A DNA stretch of 64,000 nucleotides from Forficula auricularia (taxonomy: Eukaryota > Arthropoda > Insecta > Dermaptera > Forficulidae): positions 26,327,052 to 26,391,051 of the forward strand of contig JALMQS010000128.1 in assembly GCA_024734495.1 (NCBI GenBank), written 5' to 3'. The position numbers were made by a program, and so were the translations under genes. Below, in pieces: positions 21,458 to 31,640 of this stretch; the stretch's first letter is position 1; the number at the start of each line of letters is the position of its first letter. Under the pieces are notes generated by a model. It saw nothing but the letters and a program-made list of their open reading frames with translations. It was not told the DNA's origin and made no database searches.

Positions 21458-22655
21458 CAGTAGAACCTCGCTATTCGTACACAATTCGTTCTAGCAGGCA
21501 GTTCGAATGGCGATTTGTACTAATGGCGAATCATTTTTTCGCATAAGATATAATGTAAATTGCATTAATCGGTTCCAAACTCTTTATTTAAACTAATGAG
21601 TTGAACAGTAGAAGTAAAAAATGTACAATTGTATAATTCTTTAATACGATTTTTATTATTTAAACTCTACTTACATATTACAATTCCTCATTACTTTCTA
21701 TATTAAAAACGTTAGATGATTTTTCCCTTGATTATTTTTTCTGTCTTTTTGGTCCTTTACATTAAAAGATATCCATTAAAAAGATATCCAATGTTGATTG
21801 TTTTTGTCTTTTTTTAGAATCCTCCTAAAATGCTCAATCACATTGTCGTTAAATAAGTTAACGCTCCTATTCGCCAGAGCTGTGTTTGGATGCCATTTTT
21901 GGACAATGTGTTCTATATTTTCCCAATGGTGACACAATTCTTTAATTTCCTTAGTTGAAATGATTTCCTCTTCCTCTGAAGACACATCTTCAATCACTTC
22001 CTGCTGTTCTCTCTGTAGTTCTTGAAGTTCTTCAGATGTTAACTCATTTCGGTGATCTTCAATCAACTCCTCCACATCATCATTGTCTACATTCAAACCA
22101 ATGGATTTTCCGAGGGACACAATTTCATTCACTACAACAGCTTCCGTGGCAGTGTCTTCTAAGTCTTTCAGTGCCACACAGTCTGGTCACAGATTTCTCC
22201 AGGAGGATTTCAGTGTCCTCAAAGAAACTTCATCCCAGGCTTTGTCTATTATTCTCAAGCAATGGAGGATATTAAAATGGTTCTTCCAAAAGTCTCTGAG
22301 GGTGAGTTCTGTGTCAGAGGTCACTTCGAAACATCTTTGAAACAGTGCTTTTGTATAAAGTTTTTTGAAGTTTGAAGTGACCTGCTGATCCATGGGCTGG
22401 ATAAGTGGAGTGGTGTTAAGGGGCAAAAATCTCACTTGAATGAAACTGTATTCACCAGTCAGACCTTCCTCCAAACCTGGAGGGTGAGCAGGAGCGTTGT
22501 CCAGTACGGAGCAAAGTTGCGCTTAGTGGCGCATTCGTGCACGCAGTCCGAATCGCGAAAAAGCGTACGAATGGCGATTTAAATTTTACTTGAAAAAGTT
22601 GTACGAATAATGAGTTGTACGAATAGAGAGGCGGGCGAATAGCGGGGTTCCGCTG
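21458..22655 (-). mobile_element. Tigger/pogo-type DNA transposon, internally deleted
   Basis: TA at 21456-21457 and 22656-22657 flanks terminal repeats CAGTAGAACCTCGCTATTCG and (complement of the right end) CAGCGGAACCCCGCTATTCG. The interior keeps the C-terminal half of the transposase on the minus strand. The 5' coding half, including the CENP-B-like DNA-binding region and the first catalytic Asp, is deleted. At 1198 bp it is well short of typical Tigger lengths. Confidence 0.88.
21776..22501 (-). pseudogene. Tigger/Jerky-type DDE transposase, C-terminal half
   Basis: The frame begins inside the catalytic domain at DNAPAH (second catalytic Asp, near 22500), 36 residues before the third Asp in PLIQPMDQ, a DD36D spacing normal for pogo/Tigger. 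Then follow NFKKLYTKALFQRCFE, the LRDFWKNHFNI block and an acidic C-terminal tail (LTSEELQEL...SSEEEE). One in-frame TGA at 22187-22189 replaces the Trp expected in WRNLWP-type sequence; the frame is otherwise continuous to 21776. With the 5' deletion this copy cannot make transposase, but the retained termini could be moved in trans. Confidence 0.85.
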
Positions 22656-22659
22656 TAGT

Positions 22660-23210
22660 CATTATCTTCAAATTTTTAAAATAATAATTAGGGTTTTTAT
22701 ATAAATAATAATAATAATAATAATATAATATTAAGTATTTGAAATGCTCTTTATTTAGGTAGGTGGTTTATTTTAGGAAAAATAGAGAATGAAGTTTCTA
22801 ACCCCTTAAAAAATTAAATATTCTCGTCCTTCATAAAATAATCCTTATAAATAAAAATTCCCTATTTATAGATTGTTTTTGCTTGATTTCACACAGAGGT
22901 AGATTTTCAATTAGATTATGATACGGCTGATAGAAACTGTGATGGAATGGGCTATAAATTGGCTCACAGAATTAGTAAATAATCTCACTGAAATGTATAT
23001 CAAATCAATTGCAAAAGTGCTTCTGTTTATTTAAAATTATAGTTAATTGTTTTATAAAGGTGGAGGAAGGCAAAAAATACTCACGATAAATTGTCCCCAG
23101 ACGATAATAACATAATATCGGTCATTCTACATGAAATCGGCCATAATTCTATCGACCCCTTTAGATTTCTCTGAAAATCATAATATTTGTTCATTTTTAT
23201 GTATGAAAGG
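22660..23210. other. AT-rich sequence, nothing recognised
   Basis: An (AAT)n run near 22707-22727 and otherwise unassigned. Confidence 0.4.
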
Positions 23211-23217
23211 ATCTCTT

Positions 23218-23330
23218 TTTGAAGGAGACAATAAAAGAATGTGTTTTCTGCTGGAATTATAAATGTATAATCTATTTATAACTAAACTATAGTTTCAAGA
23301 GTTTTGCCCTCTTCATCAGTATATTAAAAT
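23218..23330 (-). repeat. PLE 3' unit with hammerhead
   Basis: Plus-strand GGAGACAATAAAAGAATGTG at the left edge is the same block found at 29860-29885, 30047-30066 and 57236-57262. The hammerhead core lies between it and 23330 on the minus strand. Confidence 0.6.
23284..23325 (-). ncRNA. Hammerhead ribozyme-like motif
   Basis: Minus strand: CTGATGA, stem II AGAG/CTCT with loop GGCAAAA, GAAAC, loop UAUA, GUU triplet. The core is complete. Stem I pairs only for 2 adjacent positions, so it may be a weakened copy. Confidence 0.6.
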
Positions 23331-23453
23331 TCATAGGAGATCTTTTTTTTAACTTTAAATTATTGTCACATTTAGATATTATCATGACACGCTCAGATGC
23401 GCTTGGTAAAAATCTTAAAGAGTTATATGTGATAGTGATATATGTTGTGTTCG

Positions 23454-23577
23454 AACGATAGAATTTCTTTTCTCTGCAAGAAAAAAGTAATTCTTGACTT
23501 TTTAAGAAATGTATTTATGTTTTATATAGAAGTCAAGAATTACAATTTTTCTGCAGAAAAAAGAAACCCTATCGTCC
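23454..23577. repeat. Foldback hairpin, ~50-bp arms
   Basis: Arms 23454-23504 and 23527-23577 pair through CGATAG, TTTCTTTT, CTGCA, and AGTAATTCTTGACTT with its complement. Likely a small foldback or MITE. No coding content. Confidence 0.7.
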
Positions 23578-23579
23578 AA

Positions 23580-25060
23580 AAATAGTTATCCCTTCCGACC
23601 AAATATAGTTATCTCTACCATACAGAGCTCCAAGATTTTCACCTATACCAAGCGGTGGTATTGAGCATATTTTCTGTACTAACGGTTTTCATGTGGAAGA
23701 CTAGGGCCTTCCGGCATTTCAATTTGAGTTAGAATGTCATCGTGGTTTTTATATTCTGTTGGCGACTAGCCTTGAGTTTTTGGATGTAACTGGGACACTT
23801 GTGAATAAGATCAAAGTATGGGCGTTGGAAACCAAAATGGTATACATGCAGGTATTGGATTGTGATTCGGAATGAAGGTTAATATAAGTTTAATTGTTTA
23901 AATATTTTTTTCTTTCTGTGTAAACTGGTTCTTGTAATTATTTGCAAATATATCTTACTTTCCAGCTTACTTTTCTTAATGGATAATTAATAAAGTGTAA
24001 CAAGAGTAAATATGACTCATAATAAAGTAAAAATAAAATAATTAAAATAATAATTAAAATTTTCCTCCTTTGTGCCCTGCATTTAATAATTAATAACGTC
24101 AAGTGCTCTATAATTCAAAATTCAAGTTCAAGCCTCTAGTTTTTTTAATCAGAAACAGAAATATATATTTTTTTCTTTTAATTCATTTAAAATTTTTTGA
24201 AACTTGGTATATTATGTTTTCTTTATATAATTCTTTATTAAATATAAATTATAGCTGGTTATTCAGTACAGCTGTGTGTATTATTTATTTGTAATAGTCG
24301 TTTGCAGGTCTGAATTTTAAGTTTAAATATTATATATACCTATCAGTGGCGTCCATGGACGCTGTGCACTCTTAAAATTTCAAACATTTATAATATTTTC
24401 ATGACAAAGGTTTTCGCCTTGAGTAACTGCTAATTACCATTTTTGGAGGCTTCACTTTTTGACTTCGTGTATATATTCGGGACTTTTTAATATTTTCTCA
24501 ATAACCGGGACAAATTGACAAACTGGCCAGGACGTCGGGTTCATATCTACAAAATTGGATAGACCCGGACAAATATGGTAAGCCTATAGTTAAGTTATAA
24601 TTTTTTGTTTAGGTTCTCTTTTTACTTATTATAATTAATTATTTTATCTTCCTTGTTAACCTTCTTGTTACATTAAGTTTATAAGATGTTCGTTTTTGCA
24701 AAAACTTTATAAATGACTTTGGAAATGACATGTTCATCTATCTCCAACTAATATACTACAGACATCTTCAGATAAGTATATAACATCTCTGTTATGACTT
24801 ATCTCAGAATTAATATCAAAGTGACTGACGATTTGTGCACACATCAAGAGCAGGCTCAATTTCACTCTCTGAAAAAATTTGCTTTATGAATCCGCCTCTC
24901 AGTACTCAAATGTAGGTTTGTGATTTTAAGTTAAAATTTTGATTTATAAGTCTACTAATGGATTAATATTAATCAAAGTTAAGTATTAGCATGTAATTGT
25001 TGACCCTGACCATAGGCGCTAGAGTTATTATAGATTTTTTTTTTTTTTTTTGGGGGGGGG
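23580..25060. other. AT-rich sequence with isolated element-like ends
   Basis: CAGTGGCGTCCATGGACGC (about 24345) and GACCCGGACAAATATGG (about 24571) resemble ends of DNA transposons, but no partner end or target duplication was found. The rest is unassigned. Confidence 0.3.
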
Positions 25061-25068
25061 GCTTAGAA

Positions 25069-25820
25069 AAATAATCTGACATGTTCTGATGTGGTTATCC
25101 ACTTGACTTTACCATACAACCTGGCCTCTCACTTATATTTAATATTTAATAAAATTATTTATAATCATGTAGGGAGGGTTAGTTTTTGCATTTTTAGATT
25201 ACTGTGTGTCCATTGATTATGTATACAAAATTTGGTTGAGTTTGGAAATCATATTTTCATTTTTTAACTCCCCCCCCCCACCAATTTTGGGCGGTTAGGT
25301 TTTTGCATTTTTAGAGTTCTGGGGTCGCACTAATTATGTATAAAAAATTTGGTTGAGTTTGCTCAAATAGCCTAGATTTTTAATTTTTAACCCCCCTCCA
25401 CCCCCTTAACTTTGGGTCGATATGCAGCAAAATCTAATCGGCTCTTAATCTCAATGGACCAAAACTACGTGTGAAATTTGGTTTCAATATTCACATTAGT
25501 TTTTGAGTTAGCTCGTCCACAAAAATTTGGTAACGCACAGACTAACTAACTAACTAACAGACAACCAGACAACCAGACAACCAGACAGACTAACTAACAG
25601 ACATTTTGACAAAACAATTATTATCGCGAAAAATATAATTTTTTCGATGTTCTCTTATTAGAGCTTTTTTGTAGAGCGAAATGCCATGGCTTCGCTCAAT
25701 TTTTTTAATCAAAATAGTTTCAGCTGTTTTTGAGATATTTCGAAAAAAAAGAAGAAAAAAAAACACTTTTTTTATGCACGATTACAATACTTGACCATAC
25801 CCTGTATGGTAAAGTAAAAA
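25069..25820 (+). repeat. C-tract interspersed repeat family, copy A
   Basis: One of three long copies (others 50350-51115 and 58410-59395; fragment 48930-49015). All begin CTGACRTGTTCTGRTGTG. They then hold ACTTTACCATACAACCTGG, a ~115-bp unit repeated twice around poly-C/G tracts and GATTATGTATACAAAATTTG, a run of (TAAC)n and (CAGACAAC)n, and end in CATGCACGATTACAATACTTGACCATACCCTGTATGGTAAAGT. ACTTTACCATACA near the left and TGTATGGTAAAGT at the right are perfect 13-bp inverted repeats. There is no true coding frame; apparent peptides are repeat translations. Confidence 0.8.
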
Positions 25821-26044
25821 AAAGATGGAGTAAATGTTTCAAATTTTTTATTATAAATGCATGAACAAAGTAGAACTGAAAATTTTTAATAAAATGAATA
25901 TATTTTAGAAAATAAATAATAAAATAGAATAATATCTGTATATTTAAATGTTTAAAAAAATGCATAAATACATGTTAAAAGTTAAAATAGTGAAGAAAAT
26001 ATTAATATTTAATATTAGTTGAAGAAATGATCCACCGTTTAAAT

Positions 26045-26696
26045 AGTATCCCATTAAAGAAAGAGCATTTTTAACAGAACTAGAGATAATCAAAGAAATA
26101 GCTATAAATAATGGTTATGAAAGCAATTTAATAGATCAAATATTAAAAGATAAAATTCAAAAATCAAATTTAAATTTAATCTATTCACAAAATTCCCAAA
26201 TTAAAAGATCTGCCAAAACTAATATTACCATATTATGGTAAGATGTCCGAAAAATAAAGCATAAATTAAAATCTTTAGGTACGCGACAATCTTTAGATCA
26301 CCATATACATTAGGAAGTGAATTAAGTCAAATTAAAGATAAAATTCCGGAAAATGAAAAATCCGGTGTATATAAATTGACATGCCAAGATTGCAATGCAA
26401 CTTATATAGGAAAAACGGAAAGAAATTTATCCATTAGGATCAATGAACACAAGAGAGCCTACAAATTAAAATATGAAAATTATGCATTTGCAGGGCATTT
26501 AAATGCTAACAATCATAGTTTTCCAGATCAATCCAAAATTAAATTGATCAAAGAAGTAAATGACCCTTTAATTCTTTCTTTAAAAGAATCCATTGAAATT
26601 TTAAAATCCTTGGAAAAAAGCCCAATTGAATCTTTAAATGAAAAACTAGAAATTATCAATGACCCTTTTTTAAAAACATTCCATTCATTCAGGTAA
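26045..26696 (+). pseudogene. Penelope-like element ORF, 3' part with GIY-YIG endonuclease
   Basis: Conceptual translation runs from a LPYYG-K-SEK-KHKL-type RT-tail segment (near 26215-26275, other frame) through FRSPYTLGSELSQIKDK (26292-26339) into the GIY-YIG endonuclease: SGVYKLTC (26361-26384), a CxxC pair (C-Q-D-C), then ATYIGKTERNLSIRINEH with its catalytic Tyr-Ile-Gly, Arg and Glu-His. The frame ends at 26696. At least two small shifts upstream, one in an A-run near 26250 and one near 26280, break the ORF, and most of the RT is missing. In intact PLEs this domain nicks target DNA to prime reverse transcription. The plus-strand hammerhead about 160 bp downstream fits PLE architecture. 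Confidence 0.85.
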
Positions 26697-26857
26697 AACT
26701 CTTTAGAAAATACCTAAACAAAAGAGTAACCCAGATATTGATCCAGTTATATTCTAAACTCCCAAGAAGAAACATGAAGAAAAAGACATTATATATTTTT
26801 CAAAATTTTCTATGTATATTATAAATCTTAATTTGTAACTAATTTGAAATATTTGTG

Positions 26858-26905
26858 ATAGACTGATGATGAAGGCAATGCCTTCGAAACTATAGTCTCT
26901 AGAAA
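26858..26905 (+). ncRNA. Hammerhead ribozyme downstream of PLE ORF
   Basis: CTGATGA at 26863-26869, perfect 6-bp stem II GAAGGC/GCCTTC with AAT loop, GAAAC at 26886-26890, minimal stem III closed by A-U and C-G around UAUA, cleavage triplet GUC at 26895-26897, and stem I from TAGA (26859-26862) pairing with TCTA (26898-26901). Every invariant position is intact. Known PLEs carry such minimal hammerheads; position and strand agree with the adjacent relic. Confidence 0.78.
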
Positions 26906-26949
26906 TAATTAAAAATTATTTTATTTAAAAAAACAGAAGACTCTCATTT

Positions 26950-28095
26950 TTATTTTATTTTTAACCTAAAATTAATATTTAATATATTTTCTAATTTCTT
27001 TAAGACTTTATTACAAAAAAATACAGTCGATGGCTAAGGGCGCTCTGACACTTATATTAAAGTTCAGGGGGGGGCTTAAGCCCCAGGCTCCTCTCCCAGT
27101 TCGGGCTCCTATGGCCCTGACTAAAACATACATTTCTTAAAATAAAAGTTTATCTTATAATTATCGATTTCAATTGTGAATGCTGGATTAACGTCGATTC
27201 TAAGTTCTGTAACAAAACACATTTTTTTAAAGTAAATAAATATTAAAAAAATAACGATGCCAACACAAATTAGAAGTTTTTCTCATGTAGCTCTTCCTTC
27301 GTTGCGCATAACGTTTCCAGAGAAATTGCAGAAAATATTTATAGTTGAGCACACAATGACCCTCTGGAGGCGGGTGAAGCGTGCTTATTGCCCTGACCTC
27401 GTTTTTCTTGTTCAATCAAAAGTCTCCTGAGGTTTAATACTCTCGCAACCAATGAAATTTTATGTCACGACACCACAAAATTATCTTAATAATTCCCTAT
27501 ACATATTTTGGATAATTAGAATATCGAGAACTATATATGTATAGAGAATATTATGTCGAACAAAATAAATAAATAAATTAATAAAAAATTAAAAATTAAA
27601 AAACTGTAGCGTATACAAAAGTAATTAGAAAAATTCATCGTCGCCTGTCCATTGGTAGGATATGCATTCGAATAGAACACTCTGGTTTGCGGGTTGCATT
27701 ATCAGGGGACAGAAATTTAATGGAGCATTGAATAAATGTTTAAAAATCCAAAATAATTTGAATCTTTAAATTTTATTAATAAATTGATGATTTTTAATTT
27801 TCTCTTTATCAAATATTGAAAAAACTTTTTCAACAGCCTTGCAACTGCTTAAAGTATCGGTTTCAATAAAATTAGTGAAGTTAAGCTGCTTTTTTATTTA
27901 GGGTTTGCCGAGGTTTGAATTATAAGATTCAAGATTATATTACTAATACTACTAGGGTAAAAAGTTTCAGAAAAACTATTGTAGAAAATGTGGTTTTACT
28001 TCAAAATATGAATTCAAAAGTATTTGAACTTCATGTAAGTCAATAATAATAATAATAATAATTTTAAATAATTTGACCTCGGGAGTTTAAATAAC
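26950..28095. other. Mostly unassigned AT-rich sequence
   Basis: A short GC-rich stretch at 27062-27120 (minus strand CAGGGCCATAGGAGCCCGAAC) looks like a DNA-transposon end but has no partner. (AAT)n near 28043-28061. No gene recognised. Confidence 0.3.
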
Positions 28096-28137
28096 TTCCA
28101 TGATTTAGCCTGCCAATTCTGAAGTTCAATATATCTT

Positions 28138-28175
28138 TTCAATATTAATAAAGGTGTTTCACCTTGAACCAACAC
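28138..28175 (-). repeat. PLE-like terminal motif
   Basis: GTGTTTCACCTTGAACCAAC is the reverse form of the GGTGTTGGTT-GTGAAAC block that ends the hammerhead-bearing elements. No hammerhead is seen beside it. Confidence 0.5.
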
Positions 28176-28189
28176 CACAATCCCTATTA

Positions 28190-28980
28190 ATTATTTTCAA
28201 TATTCTTTTTTTATTGAAATAATAATAATAATTCAATAACTGCTTTTCGTTTCTTAATTTAATTCTTTTAAATTGATTGTTTCATGCTAGTTTTATTATA
28301 TTTTATAATTTTTTGTTTAATAAATAAATTAGTTAATACAAAATTTCTGATTAAATTATATATGTATAGAGAATGAAATGGTGATTTTTAATTAAAAAAG
28401 AAAATATAAGTGAAAGTTGCTAGTTCGCTTACAGGATTATTTCATATAAAAGTGACTTGAACTTACAGTACAACCAAAATTGTCAAAAAATTGAATATTT
28501 TCAAATAATAACTTTACTAACTATAATAAATGGCTATTTATTATAACAGGCAAACTATCTAATTCCGAGGCCATATCGGTAAATGAAAAACAAAAAGAAG
28601 AAAGGATCATCTTTTAAGCTATTTTCAAAATTCAATTTTTTTAACATTTTCATCAAACGTCACGACACTCACAATTAATTTTTATCAAATTACATTATTT
28701 TATATACTTATAATAAATTTAGTGTCCATTCTAAGAATCTCTTATGCTAGCTGGGAGGATGAAAAACCAAATCAAAGAGTAAGAATTGCTTAACTTATTT
28801 AATTAGATCTACTAATACTTGATAGTCCAGAAGGCAAAAAAAAAACTTGATAGTGTTTATATTACATTTTTTAGATTTTAAATTATATTTTTAATTACTC
28901 ATTCATACAATATATTATTATTTAAAGTAAATGTGTTATACGTCGACCTACTATGTCTGCCCTAAAATAAAAGTCTAAAT
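28190..28980. other. AT-rich sequence, nothing recognised
   Basis: No support for genes or elements. Confidence 0.4.
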
Positions 28981-28984
28981 AAAA

Positions 28985-29787
28985 AATAACATTTTTTTTT
29001 TAATTTGCCTCTACCCCGGTGTCAGATTTTTTAGCAGGATGCCTCTAGTCAGATTTGAACCCAGGTCCACTTGGTTAGCAGGCTGACAGCCTACCCCTAG
29101 ACCAGTGGTTCCCAACCTTTTGTGGCCCATCTCCCCTTTCTGGACGTTGACTAACACCTATCTCCCCCTTTTCATTTTCATTGTATGCCTAATTTTAATT
29201 TGAAGTAAAGTGTAAATAATAAAGCAGTTTTTTATTTTAAACAATTTTATTACCGTATATAAAAACAACCAAAGCAGTTTCATCCGGTCACTCTTAAATA
29301 AAATAGAAAAAAAAATTAATAATCTTCAAATCTTGATTCCATGTCAGTTTTGAACTGGTCAAGGTGATCAGTAAAAATTAGGATTTTCTCTTCTTTGAGT
29401 TCATGAGTCTCGTTATTTGATACTGAACACTTTTTAAGGGTCGGAAACTGAATCATGCTCTTTATGGGCAATATCAAACTTGGCGATGAATGATGAAATA
29501 ATTCCTTTGGCCATAATAAGATTCATTTTGTTTCGTTCATTTTTCAAAAATATCTGTAAGGTACACAAGTTCCAACTTGCGTTGCTTCAAATTCTCACTT
29601 CTTTCCTCAAAATAATCTTGCTCCACTTATACTGTACAGGTTCTACTGCACAGTAGTATTATTTTAATTTTCCCCCTTTGAATACTCATGGCCCAAAATC
29701 GCCCCCACTTATTTAGTGCCCCCCCCTGATAACCCAAATCGCCCCCAGGTTGGGAACCACTGCCCTAGACTAACCCGACCCCCAAAA
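28985..29787 (-). mobile_element. tRNA-derived SINE, split by a hAT insertion
   Basis: The two parts (28985-29102 and 29771-29787) form one SINE on the minus strand. The A box TAGTCTAGGGG spans the insertion site region and the B box GGTTCAAATC lies near 29053. Downstream blocks AGAGGCATCC, GCTAAAA and ATCTGAC match the second copy at 44495-44625. It is transcribable in principle by RNA polymerase III when unsplit; this copy is interrupted. Confidence 0.8.
29103..29762. mobile_element. hAT-superfamily element with perfect 8-bp TSD
   Basis: Terminal repeats CAGTGGTTCCCAACCTTTTG and (complement of right end) CAGTGGTTCCCAACCTGGGG. An exact target duplication CCCTAGAC lies at 29095-29102 and 29763-29770, inside a SINE. 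On the minus strand the 660-bp interior holds short decayed peptides such as FTDHLDQFKTDMESRFEDY, like the C-terminal region of ZBED-type hAT transposases, broken by stops. So it is probably an internally deleted derivative of an autonomous element. Confidence 0.9.
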
Positions 29788-29859
29788 ATAACATTTTTAT
29801 TTTCAATTAAATTGAAAGTTTATTTTTCCTAAGAGTAGAATAATTTTTATAGATTGAAG

Positions 29860-30070
29860 CAGACAATAAAAGAGTGTGTCTTCTGCTAGAATTATAAATT
29901 TTTAATTTATTTATAACGAAAGTATAGTTTCGAGGGCTTTGCCTTCTTCATCAATCTATTACAATTAATTCACAGGAATTAATGTATGAAAAACTTTTTC
30001 TCGTTATAAATAAAGTAAACATTTATAATTCGAGCAGAAGACACTCTTTTATTGTCTCCTTCAATTTTTA
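29860..30070. repeat. PLE-like inverted-repeat unit with decayed hammerhead
   Basis: Inverted arms GACAATAAAAGAGTGTGTCT (29867-29886) and its complement near 30045-30062, with TTTATAACGA/TCGTTATAAA inside, enclose a minus-strand hammerhead-like core near 29928-29958. The same end block occurs at 23218 and 57236. Confidence 0.65.
29924..29960 (-). ncRNA. Degenerate hammerhead-like motif
   Basis: Minus strand TTGATGA replaces CTGATGA, losing the invariant C. GAAAC and the UAUA loop remain, but the triplet side reads ACU rather than GUH. Predicted inactive. Confidence 0.5.
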
Positions 30071-30419
30071 TTTTCACTTTTTCTACGATACTGGCCTGTT
30101 GGCCAATTTATTAAAATAGATATATTATTATGTCATCGCAAATACGATTATAATATTCTACAGTGAGAAATAGTCAGACACAGGAACCAACTTAACTAGA
30201 AGTATGTAAAAAGATTTATACTACTCACCAATTCGTTTATCATTCTTGTTTATTACCCAGGTCACTTCACACTTAATTTAAACTAATGTTTTCGTACACT
30301 TAACAAAGATTGAACTTTATAAACTTTTGGTTACTGAAACAAATATCGCTCTCATCCAAAAAATCACTAATTAATTCAATTTGTAACTATTAAAACACAA
30401 TTCTTCCGTCAATTAATCT

Positions 30420-30850
30420 ATTGAATTTGTTCTGGCCAAGAAGGAAGCTGTATTTTCTTTCTCTGGATCAACTGTTGTTGTTGGTGTTGCATCCCTCAAG
30501 CTTGTGTTTGTGTTTATCATGACCACGACAAGTGTAAAGAAAGCGTAACATGGCTTGTGCGAAGGGACGACCCTTTCTTTTCCCTTTGGCACCCCTGTCG
30601 ATCCAACGCCAACCCCAAAGAGATCCCATCCAAATACAAATAGGGTTGAGGGCAGGAGGCGCAGATGCATCGCTTTCCCCAAATACTTGTAACGCAATAA
30701 GCTGACGGGTGGACAATTTATACGAGCGACAAGCCCGCCAATTACCGTGCAAACATTGCCACTTGGCCCTGAGCGCGATTAATCCAGATATCAAAGCCTA
30801 TGAATTTTAAAGAGGACTCAGCCTCTTTTAATTAGCATTCATTAATTCGA
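30420..30850. other. Non-repetitive GC-balanced stretch, possible regulatory DNA
   Basis: About 400 bp not shared with any repeat here. 30690-30810 contains homeodomain-type sites (CCAATTACC, GATTAATCC, the latter of Otx/Bicoid type) and ATATCAAAGCC, a TCF-like site. Overlapping minus-strand frames of 94-108 codons are not recognisable proteins. Candidate enhancer by motif inspection only. Confidence 0.3.
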
Positions 30851-31385
30851 AAACACATCGAAAGAGCAGAACAACTGACAGTCTTTTGTTCATTTAATAA
30901 TACAAATAAACTTAGCGAAATCTGAATAATTTTAAAAGGAAATTAGAAATCAATTGAATATTGTGTCCGTACTTTTAATATAATATGATCGATATAATAA
31001 AAAATTAAAATTGCTTACCTTATTATTTTCCACAAAGTAAAGAATATTTTTCATATAATATTGCAGAATATAAAAAACCTAATGTGGTACACTCTCTACG
31101 AATTTTGCTTATTTGACTTCAGTGAATTGTTTAAGCTAGAAAGTTGAAACCTAGCAGAAATTAATGTGAAACATATTATTACATACTTGAATTTCAAATT
31201 ACAGCATTAGTTATTTTTACATCTGTCCAAAAGCTATCAAAATAATTTTCTATTTTTTACATTTCTTATCTAGGAGCTCTAAAACTAAATAGATAATAAG
31301 ATATTATCATATGACAACAAATAGGGTAATTTGTGTAAGCTTTGAGGATGAAATCGCATCTTTATCATTTTCTATATACTTGATC
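30851..31385. other. AT-rich sequence, nothing recognised
   Basis: No support for genes or elements. Confidence 0.4.
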
Positions 31386-31389
31386 ATAA

Positions 31390-31515
31390 CTAGGGTGCCA
31401 TCCATAAATTACGTCACACGAATTTCATGATTTTTGGAACCCGGCCTCCGTCCTGGACAGGGGTGGTCACATTTGTTTGACCCACCTCTCCTGATGTGAC
31501 GCCACATTTTTCTTT
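31390..31515. repeat. Fragment of a CCATAAATTACGTCAC-type dispersed repeat
   Basis: GGGTGCCATCCATAAATTAC followed by GTCACA and a GTGACG-rich tail resembles 45165-45275 in its pairing of a terminal cannot-be-bounded 'CCAT(A)AATTACGTCA' motif with GTGAC blocks. Both look like pieces of one DNA-transposon-derived family. Confidence 0.4.
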
Positions 31516-31640
31516 TAGCTACGGCCTTGTCTCCGCCAAAAACTACAGTTTGATGATAAAGCTAACCCATTGTTAATAACAATTTATACCGATTCAACAA
31601 TGTGAAACCATTTACAAGTTTCAAAAAGATATTACATATA

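Noticed and set aside
25555..25605. CRISPR-like short repeats (CAGACAAC units)
   Set aside because: Contiguous microsatellite-like repeats with no unique spacers, inside a eukaryotic interspersed repeat.
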